From Vitis vinifera (Eukaryota > Streptophyta > Magnoliopsida > Vitales > Vitaceae), in contig NC_081807.1 of the NCBI RefSeq assembly GCF_030704535.1, positions 9,140,001-9,204,000 of the forward strand: DNA of 64,000 bases. The letters are read 5' to 3'. Every line of letters begins with the position of its first letter. Within the stretch, counting starts at the first letter, position 1. Below are positions 55,295-64,000 of the stretch, piece after piece. Below the pieces are notes generated by a model. It searched no databases. It was given only the letters and a program-made list of their open reading frames with translations, and was not told the origin of the DNA. The translations under genes were made by a program, and so were the position numbers.

Positions 55295-58200
55295 CAATCA
55301 AAGCCCACCCTTTTAGGATATAGGTTTGAACAAAGCAAAACAATCAAAATAATGTTCAGCGGTTGCTTCATTGAGAAGCATGGTCAAATAGAAATAGGCC
55401 AATTAAATAGTAAACATGGAGCATCATGTTTTCCGTTTTCTAAGTGCTATCGTGAAAGGAATCCACCAAGACAGAAATGGGAACTTTACTAATGATCCAG
55501 AGAGAAGCACATAAAATCAGGACTTTTTTTTTTTTATAGGTAAGTAGAGCTTGTATTAGAAGCGCCTAGAAATGGTGAAAACAGTACACACAAAGTATAC
55601 AATCAGAATGCCAAAAGAGCTAGGCAAAGAAGACAAAAAACCTTTCCCCTAGCTAGACATATAGCCATTCTATAAAGTCAATCATAGACAAAGTATGATC
55701 CTCTATAAACACCCTAGCCCAATTTACAAGAGTATACAAAAAGGAATGTTTTAAAGCTTGGTTCAACCGTTCGATGTCACTGAATGCTCTTTCATTTCTT
55801 TCATTCCATAAGGTCCACATTTAGCATAAAGGGGCAGCCCTCCAAGCCTTCTCCCTCCTCTTACCCACAAAGGCACCATGGCAAGCAAATTCCTTTTAAT
55901 TGAAGAATGAAAAACCCACTGCACACCAAAAAGGGAGAAAATCAAACTCCAAAGCATTGTAGCCTTTTTACAAAACAAGATTAAATGATCACTAGTTTTC
56001 TCTTTCTCTTTACACAAGTAGCACGTATTCGGCATATTCCATCCCCTCTTTTTTGAGCTAGTCGATGGTCGAAATTCTCTTCCAAGACGCTTCCCAAGCA
56101 AAAAAAACCCACCCTCATAAGAGCCCAAGACCTCCAAATAAGACCCCAAGGAAAAGGGTCACTATAGGCCCTCATGAGGGAGCGGTAGAGGGATCTAATA
56201 GAGAAAATGCCATCCCTACTTTCTTTCCAACTCAAAGCATCCTCCACTTCTCTTCTCACTACCAAAGGATGCAATTTTCAGAACAAGCTCTCCACCTCTT
56301 CCAATTCCCAATCATTAAAATGCCTTGAGAAGTGAGGATTCCAACAACCCAACTCCCCACTCCCCTCCCAAGCATTTGACACCCACTCATCTTTGTTTAC
56401 CGCCAACCAGTATAGGTTAGGGAATGCTTCTTTCAATGTTTGGTCTTTACACCACAAGTCCTTCCAAAACTTGACCTTTCTCCCATTCCCAACAATAAAG
56501 CGAGATCTGCAACGAATACCCTCCCATTCTTTTCTAATAGCTTTCCACAACCCCATACCATAGCCTCCCCTTGCTACTCTCGAACACCACCCTCCTTCAT
56601 CTAACCCAAACTTGTTGATGATGACGTAAAATCAAGACTTTCTATCATTATTACTAATCATCGCACGTTACTTCGATGCTATGATCTCCCACATTATTTG
56701 GGAGGGACAAGTTCCTGTGTAAGGGACAACCACTCTAAAATGAGTAGTCACATTTTAAAGACATGAGGGTTAAGGGAACCAAAATGGATAATATCTACAT
56801 AGGAAAGAATGTTGTGATAGATGAACTTCCTATGGATGAATCCTCATGTTTCCTGATAAATTCTCCAATAAACCACAGTCAAGTGCCCCTATTTTTATAC
56901 CCCTTCTCCCCATCCCTCCTCCCCCCACTCCCTCACCTCCAGTTTTCATTTCCCCCAGACAGCATTTATTTTGGTAACTTCAACAATCCTATGCTTAGAT
57001 GGATCATACAAGGACCACAACCACCACACACACATTTTCACCTATCCAAATTCTTAGTTAGTTCTATAGCACAGACATATGCAGCTATCCAATTCTTAGT
57101 CGCAATCTCATTCTTGAACAAAAAGTTTATGAACAATTTTCAGTTTACTAAATGAACATTACATATTTGGTCTGTGTTAACATCATTTGAAATGAATCCC
57201 ATAAAAGTAGAACTGCTTCAAAAAGAAGATCGAACATACAAATAATCCATTTTTCCCCACAACCAGAAAAGTAAGCAAAAAGAAAAACAAGAGAAAAATA
57301 AGTATTTAGCAATAACATTACACAACCTTAGTAAAACAATTAGTTACTCTAAGCACTACAGTTAGCACAGCTTACCTACCATAGCGCGCCAAAAGATTTG
57401 TTCGATGATATGCAATAGTAAAGTTATACTGAAGAAATGTAAACCCCCGATCAGCACCAGCAGGACGCCACTTTTTCACTTCACTTGACGCTCGCTTCAG
57501 AGTGCAGAACAGAGAAACAAACATATTCCTATTCAAGGAATCACCAACAAAGCCTGCACTGTTGAAAATTCATAATGTCCATAAAAAGCATGACACATCC
57601 AAGTAAATATAATTAAAAATAAACCAAATTAAATTAATAAAAATCCAGAAACACATAAACTGTAAGATCGACAAGAGTGATGGAGAGTTCCCACAGCAGG
57701 AGCTTCAGGCACAATATCCATAATTGGAATATGAAAGCCTTGGTGCAGAAAATGGACAAGATGAAGGCCAAAAAGAAAGTGAATCGAGGTGGTGAAAAAA
57801 GACTCAATTGCCAAGAACTAGAAGGAAGTAGTTTGCTGATTTGAATTTAGTAATATAGTGCAACCTCATTTCTAATTTGAAACCCTTCTGCAACGTATTT
57901 TATGTCTTAGGTTGTTAGAACTCATAAAAATGACATTCCTAAATTTTGTCTGAACCTAATAAATGCAAATCATCGGAAGACAAAACCCTTTTGCCAATCA
58001 GCTCCAATTTACCCCATATTTCATTGGCAGGTTCAACAAAGGTTTCACATTACATGATTATTTCAAAACTGTGGTGTTTATGCTGAATTGCACATGACCC
58101 TAGCTTGTAACCAAATATTTCACAAACAAGAAGTATTCAATTTCTCAATTTCCTCCACATGTTCCGTTGACAAGAAACTACAGGGAACTAAAAGAAACAA

Positions 58201-59041
58201 TAATTTAAAGTCTAATAACCTTCACCCTGCAACCCCACAGAAAGGAGAAATGCCTGTCAACCCAGCTCAATAGAAAACAACTGTCTACCTTACTTTAAGT
58301 GAGTCACTTGACCAAAACAATGCAAAGCACAAACATTCAAAATTACAGGTGCTCTGGCATTTTTTAAGACCAAAGCAATTAACATATTCATTTTTATTGT
58401 TTTCTAGCAATGCATGTTAACATATGGAAAAGAAAGAGGAAAAAAAAACATTTAATGTTTTCAAAAACAGTTCTTGAAATCGTATCACCAATTTTTCCGT
58501 TCTCTTTTGAAAAAAATTCCCATTTATGCTAGCAAACTGACCTATAATTTCCTTCTTATTTTCCAGGCAATCAAAAGAGAGGCAATTTGCTTTTCAAGTG
58601 AGAGAGAGTACCAACGTTGGTGTTCCTGAACCGCTCCAAAAACCGAACCGGATCAAACCGAGGAAGATCACAGCCTTTGGGCTTCCAATGCCACTTGATA
58701 ATATCCAAACCATTGGATTTATTACTGGCAATGCAATTCCATCCCTTGAAAATCTCCTTACATGTGTGATCATAAGGCGCAGATCTCACACTGGGATCAT
58801 AGATCCACATCCCATCCGAATAATCGCACGGCTCAACCAAGATCGGAGTTCCAGAGGAATCGCTACGTTTGAATTGGAGGTTTTGGTGGTTATGAGGAGA
58901 AACAGAGGATTTGAAGAGAGAGTAGACGAGGAAGAGAGAGGCGAGGCAGAGGAGAGAGATGAAGAGCAGAGACGTGGAGCAGGAGGAGGAGTGAGAAGCG
59001 CTCTTCTTCGCATGATGGAGGGAGTGACCTCTGATGGGCAT
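49842..59041 (-). CDS. TBL (trichome birefringence-like / PMR5-type) O-acetyltransferase, six exons, intact
   Basis: Exons on the minus strand: 59041-58612, 57553-57376, 52883-52743, 52190-52070, 51273-51139 and 50105-49842. All introns are GT-AG, phases match, and the sum is 1269 nt for 422 residues. Exon 1: short cytosolic tail, one membrane anchor (about residues 22-45), then the PMR5N/TBL domain (CDYSDGMWIYDPS ... WKPKGCDLPRFDP). Exon 2 opens with GFVGDSLNRN, the GDS nucleophile motif. Exon 6 has KHDDCMHWCLPG, the DxxH motif; Ser, Asp and His form the esterase-type triad. TBL proteins are type II Golgi proteins that O-acetylate wall polysaccharides. The exon 2-3 sequence (TIAYHRTNLLARYGRWSADANGG) most resembles the Arabidopsis TBL12/TBL13 group from memory; substrate unknown. 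Intron 2 (4.5 kb) holds a LINE, a TRIM relic and a (GA)n tract. Confidence 0.9.
55254..55290. repeat. (GA)n microsatellite in TBL intron 2
   Basis: About 18 GA units, absent from the matching intron of the TBL pseudogene. Confidence 0.9.
55525..56626 (-). mobile_element. 5'-truncated LINE (L1-type) in TBL intron 2
   Basis: Minus strand, about 1.1 kb. It ends in a poly-A tail (T run at 55525-55535) and is flanked by a 13-bp duplication with one mismatch, taaaatcaggact (55512-55524) and taaaatcaagact (56627-56639). The coding remnants are the end of a LINE reverse-transcriptase polyprotein: VGNGRKVKFWKDLWC (about 56490), then the zinc-binding zf-RVT region with CYLCKEKEKTSDHLILFC (about 56030-55970). 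Frameshifts split it into three frames. The paralogous intron of the TBL pseudogene lacks it. Confidence 0.88.
56680..56815 (+). repeat. Decayed solo LTR of the 150-bp TRIM family
   Basis: Aligns in order with the LTR at 4815-4964: 'ctcccacattatttgggagg' for the cccacatcgg start, then ttcctg, 'cattttaaagacatgagggt' for the gttttaaaaccatgagggc piece, and 'gataatatctacat' for acaatatctacat. Substantial divergence; no PBS or partner LTR. Lies in intron 2 of the TBL gene. Confidence 0.6.
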
Positions 59042-62000
59042 GGCGGATGCTGCAGCTAGAACCAGCGCATGTTAGCCCACACAATCCTTGACGCTCTCAT
59101 CTGTTTGGTTAGTGGGAAAAAATAGTCCATCGCAAGTCTCTAATCTCAATCGCCAATATTAATATTTATAAACAATAAAACAAGGAAAATGATTGAAAAG
59201 ATAAAACAAGAATTCTAAGATGATTCTGCTTCAAATTTTTATTATTTAATATTAAGATAAGTTTAAAATAAAAAATAAAAAAATTCATAATGGATTTTTA
59301 TTTAATGCTGTTTAGTGATTTTGATTAATGATAATTAAGATTAATTAAAAATTATTTATTTAATAAAAATTCAAAGGAAAAAATATTTTATTCCATATTT
59401 ACATCTTTTATTATTTGATGCTAAAATTATTTAGTAATTTTATTTAATAATAATTTTTAATAAAAAATTAAATAAAATTATTTTTATTCATAAGAATATT
59501 AACATTATTTACTAAATTTAATTAGTTATATTTTGAAAATAATTAAGAGTAGGATATTTTATAAAATATTTAATTAGACATCAATAAATAATAAATGCTT
59601 ATTTATTAAATATAAAAAACTTAATTAAATATAATTATATTAGTTATGATTAATTAATTTAATAAAAAATAAATATTTTTTATGTAATATCTAGATTTGT
59701 TGTAACATTTATAGTAAAAAAATAAAATAAAGTAAAATGCTAAATGATACTGCCACGTCAATGACCATTTCTACCACCTTTCTATGCCACATGGCAAAGG
59801 GTAATACTAACAATTTTTTTTATTTAATATATGAGAACCACCTTTTATTTCATTTGATCTTGCTAGTAAGTACCATGCTGTTATTGAAGAGCAAAATAAA
59901 TAACATATATTTTACGTTCATATAAAAATAAAATTCCGGTTATTTAATTAGAAGGGTTTTTGAAAACCCCAATTTTGAAATTTAACCACCCATCTTTTTT
60001 TGACCTCATTTGGACGAAAAGAAAAATAATCTTTTTAAAAATCTACATGTAAATACATGAAATAATAAAGGATATTTATGTCAAAAATGAGTTATATTTA
60101 AAAAAAAAAATTGAGAACGATTTCATGATTATTTCATTCCTTTTAACCAAATATTTTATAAAATATTAAAATATGATGATAAAAATTAGATTATAATCAT
60201 TTTTTATATCAGCTTTGATTTATAAATATGCTTTTCCACCACCTCATTTTTAAATCATCCCAATCCAAAACCAAAACCATACCCAATTCTACAAAGAGAG
60301 ATTGGTCTTAGATTGGAATCTTGTCACCAATAATACATTGAATTTATTCGATATTGATTGTTATGAGACTATCAACACATGTAGGTTTGAGCCCCCGTAA
60401 AGAATCCTAAAGATTTGACCATTGAAGGTTCCTCAATTATCATAAAGAAAGAAGGGAGAATTGTGTTTTGGGCCCAAAAATTGATAAAAGATCCTCATAA
60501 GTTTCATATTTAAACCCAACACCTAAAGAAAGTCTACAAATTGAAAAGAAGGATATGAAACATTTAATTTTCCGAAAATGCCCTTTATTGTCAACAAGAA
60601 AAAGAAAACAACTAACTTCTCACTCTCTTTCATTCTTTTTTTCCTTCTCTCTTTCATCATTCACCTTATCTTTTTCTCTCACATATTAATCGGTGGGACA
60701 TGTAAATTAATTCTTTTCTAGAAAGGTGTTACTATTTTCATCAATTATTTTTCTCCCAAAAACCATGCCTAATAAATTAAATATTGGTAATCAATGGTTG
60801 AAAAGGATTATTACTATATTTTTAAAGTAAAATTTTTTTAAATACCTCATAAAATATTTTTTTTTAACTTACAAAATATATAATAAATAATTTTTAAACA
60901 CCTTAAAAAATATTATTATTCTTTTTTATCCAATATATATATAAATATCTTTAAGGTTGTAGACAATTATTTGAATATTTTCCCTATTTTTTTGGACAAT
61001 ACATTGATATTATTTTAATATATTATTTTGTAACATGATCATCTTTTAACTAATAGTGATAATTAATTTTTAATTGAATAATGTATTATAACTTAATAAT
61101 TTGAAAAATATTCAAATGCCTTTTTAAATCTAAAATAGATATGGACTTGACATGATTTAAATTATTAAAGCATGATGTCATTAAGTCAAGCAAATGTATC
61201 ATATTAAGAGATGTGTATGTAAATTATATCATAGTTTTCTCTTTTTTAATTTTTTTCCTCGTACATGATATCTTTTGTATAAAGTTTTGTAGATGAAAAA
61301 TAATAAAATCTTTTGTTATGTAAAGAGGTATAACAACACATTAAAATTGAAAAGAGAATATAATGGAATACAAATTAGATGAAAATCACTTTAAATAAGG
61401 ATATAATAGAAAACATATAAATGTAAGAAAAAACAAGTTTAGATGAAATTTAAAATAAAAAATCAAAGAAAATAAATTAAAAGTAATAATATAAAAATCG
61501 TAGAATCTTTAAAACTATAATTACAACAAAAAAATTATTTTAAATTAACTTGATAATTTAAATTAATGATTTTTTATAAAAAAAAATTACAAATGTTACA
61601 AAGATAATTTTTTATCCTTTTTAATTCTATTTAAATATGATTTTTTTAATATCTGCTAACATTATGTTTATAAAGGTAAAATAGTAAAAATATATATTTC
61701 ATTCGGTTTACTTGTAATAAACATTTTAAATGTGATTAATTTTAATTTTATTTCCTATGTTTTAATTTTGGTAGAGAAGATCTAAATGACATAGTTTGGT
61801 AGAAAAATATTCATAATTTTTCCTCAACAGTTATTATATGTTGTTTATATTGTCTTAAGTTATTTGAAACAATGACATTAATGTGTTATCCATTTATATT
61901 AATTTGATTTCACAAAAAAAAAAAAAAGGCAATACCTAAATATTATGGTTAATTTTCCTTTATATAGGATGTAAATGTTGTAAGAAAAAATATTGTTAAA

Positions 62001-62100
62001 ACTAGTTAAATGAAATATGCAATTACAAATTTTGGATGATGAAATTTAAAATTTCAAATTAAAACAATTTTTAGGTGAAAGAATGTGTGGGGGAAAAATG
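59042..62100. other. AT-rich intergenic DNA upstream of the TBL gene
   Basis: The TBL promoter should lie just above 59041, but I see no unambiguous TATA box. 59160-59720 is built from short AT-rich homopolymer tracts. 60450-60470 (gggagaattgtgttttggg) slightly resembles the MULE-type end at 8673 but has no partner. No gene is seen. Confidence 0.5.
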
Positions 62101-62130
62101 TTCAATCCTTAGGTGACAAGAAAAAAAAAA

Positions 62131-63200
62131 GTTCAGAATTGATTAAAATCTTGTATAAAATATAACCTTGTACACCCTTGTATAATTAGTACATTTACCC
62201 CATACAGTTAGTACATTGCCTTACATAGTGAGTGGAATACTCTTTTAGAGTTAGTGTAACACCCTTATATAATAGTGCAAATTTCATAAACAATTTATGG
62301 GTAACAAAAAAAATAAAGAAATGATTCAAAATCGACTAAAATCTTTCACAAATGGTAACCTTGTACACCATTATACACTTAGTATATTTCTCTTGTACAC
62401 TTAGTACATTTCCCTTGTACAATTAGTGTAACATCATTATACAATGGTGCAATATATCCCTCTTAAGTTGTGTGTACACGTAGATATATTAATCTTATTT
62501 CTAATGGTTTGGCTAACAAAATGGTGGATGAATTATGATTAAATTTTTTTTCCCCAAACATTATTACTAAGAAAAGTATCGAAATTTTCATGTGAAAGTT
62601 AAATAAATTGCATGACGTAGGTATGCAATCTATGGGTGACAAGGAAAATGAAAAAGTGATTCAAAATCGATTAAATTTTTTTATAGATGGTAATCTTGTA
62701 CACCTTTGTACATTTAGTACATTTTCCTTGTACACTTAGTACATTTCCCTTGTACAATTAGTGTAATATCATTGTATAATATATCTATCCTAAGTAATAT
62801 GTCCATGTAGGTGTGTTAACCATATTTCTAATGGTTTATCTAATAAAAGGATGGATGAATTAGGGTTAGTTTTTTTGGTTAGTTTTTTTTTTTCCAAACA
62901 TCATTATTGGGGAAAGTATCGGAATTTCCATATGGGAGTTAAATAAAGTGCATGACATGAATATGCAATTTGTGGGTGATAAGGAAAATAAATGAGTGGT
63001 TCAAAATAGATTGAAATCTTTTATAAATGGTAATCTTATACACTGCTTGTACACTTAGTACATTTCCCTTATACAGTTAGTAAATACTCTTGTATAGTGT
63101 CACAAATTTCATATTCCCGTAGTGCATATATGCCTATATTTGTATTAAACATGATTCTAGTAGTTTGATTAAAAAAATGATGAAAAACTTCAATCCAATT
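62131..63200. repeat. Tandem array of ~335-bp units with TGTACA micro-repeats
   Basis: Anchor phrase gattcaaaatcga (or variant) at about 62131, 62323, 62658 and 62999; spacing 192, 335 and 341 bp. Each unit carries two to three copies of a ~20-bp palindrome-like motif ttgtacacttagtacatttc, then a 'ctaatggttt' stretch and a 'gcatgac(g/a)t' stretch. No conserved reading frame. Confidence 0.8.
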
Positions 63201-64000
63201 TTTTTATGAACATATTACATTTTTGTGAAAAAAATATACAATTGACCAATTCCTTTATTTAATTGTGAACATATTATATTTTAAAAATAAAAAAGAATAA
63301 TTAATAAATGAAATTTAATTCTTTTTATTATCTTAGTACTAAACAAGGTCTTCAATTTTCATTTTTAAAAATATTTTTCATTTTTTTAATTAAATGTATT
63401 TTCAAAAAAAGACAATATAGAAAATAAAAATAATTTTTAAAAATGAAAACATAATAAAAACTAGAAAAAATATTTTAAAACCAAACTCAAACATAATCTA
63501 TATAATTTTTAACTACTTGTTTTTATTTAAAATGAGTAAACATATCATTTAACCCTTTTGTATGAGAAAAAAATCAATCTCTACTATACTATGTATTGAT
63601 ATAATCAATTTCTAAATACGAAAACATTTTAGTTGGATATTTAAAATAAAAACTCTTCATCTATCCTCTTTCTCTCTTTTTCTTTTTTCTCATTTCAATA
63701 AATTTTCAATTAATTCAAATCATTAAAAAAATTCCTTAATAAACAAATTTGGAACATTCATATAACTTATTACAAAAATCTATATTCAAAAAATTATTAA
63801 ATTAGGGAAAGAAAAAGATTAAAAAAAAAAAACCTTTAAACTTTTTATTTTATAATAATAAAAAAATAAACTTTAAAATACTTTTTAGTATAAAAGAAAA
63901 AAAATAGTAAATATATTTATTTTAAATAGTGTTTTAATCATTAAATTATTTACTTGTAAAATGTAAAAAATAATTTTCATTCATTTAAATTAATATTTTT
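63201..64000. other. AT-rich intergenic DNA to the window end
   Basis: Nothing recognisable; homopolymer A and T tracts throughout. Confidence 0.6.

Noticed and set aside
1-64000. CRISPR array, operon or other prokaryotic system
   Set aside because: The window is clearly plant nuclear DNA; the tandem repeats seen have no spacer regularity.

Overview
The window is plant nuclear DNA: very AT-rich, low gene density, spliced genes with GT-AG introns, and many LTR retrotransposons, TRIMs, MULEs, MITEs and a LINE. The proteins (a small intronless PR-1 family, a PMR5/TBL protein, an MBR/RHG1A-type RING protein) fit a woody eudicot. The PR-1 sequences look like grapevine (Vitis) PR-1, but the species is an inference from memory, not a search result.

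Layout. 1-3.5 kb: AT-rich, nothing recognisable. 3.5-6.5 kb: decayed Ty1/copia element on the minus strand, split by an unusual double TRIM with inverted halves. 7.1-7.6 kb: PR-1 pseudogene. 8.35-10.87 kb: MULE-like element with a second MULE-like element nested in it. 12.2-23.3 kb: three diverged copies of a non-coding block, an intact PR-1 gene (17.45-17.93 kb), MITEs and two copia scraps in opposite orientation. 25.1-59.0 kb: a repeatedly duplicated module whose members all lie on the minus strand, in plus-strand order TBL (acetyltransferase-like) - RING E3 - PR-1. One unit has lost its PR-1 (about 25.45 kb). One has a TBL tail fused to a broken RING gene, followed by an intact PR-1 (27.6 kb). 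One has a TBL pseudogene (36.4-42.3 kb), an intact RING ORF (42.7-44.1 kb) and a PR-1 (46.5 kb). The last is an intact six-exon TBL gene (49.8-59.0 kb). A Ty3/gypsy element with near-identical LTRs (28.9-35.3 kb) sits in the 3' flank of the TBL pseudogene and itself carries a MULE-like insertion in its integrase. 59.1-64 kb: AT-rich, with one tandem array at 62.1-63.2 kb.

Working together. PR-1 proteins are secreted CAP-domain defence proteins and precursors of the C-terminal CAPE peptide. TBL/PMR5 proteins are Golgi wall-polysaccharide O-acetyltransferases, and the founder PMR5 affects powdery-mildew susceptibility. RING proteins are ubiquitin ligases. The neighbourhood is therefore defence-flavoured, but I see no operon-like logic; the linkage is best explained by segmental duplication. 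I found no clearly new biological system. The most interesting points are divergence among the PR-1 copies at the CAPE cleavage site and at a cavity residue, a clean microhomology deletion, and several transposon insertions whose target duplications can be read directly.
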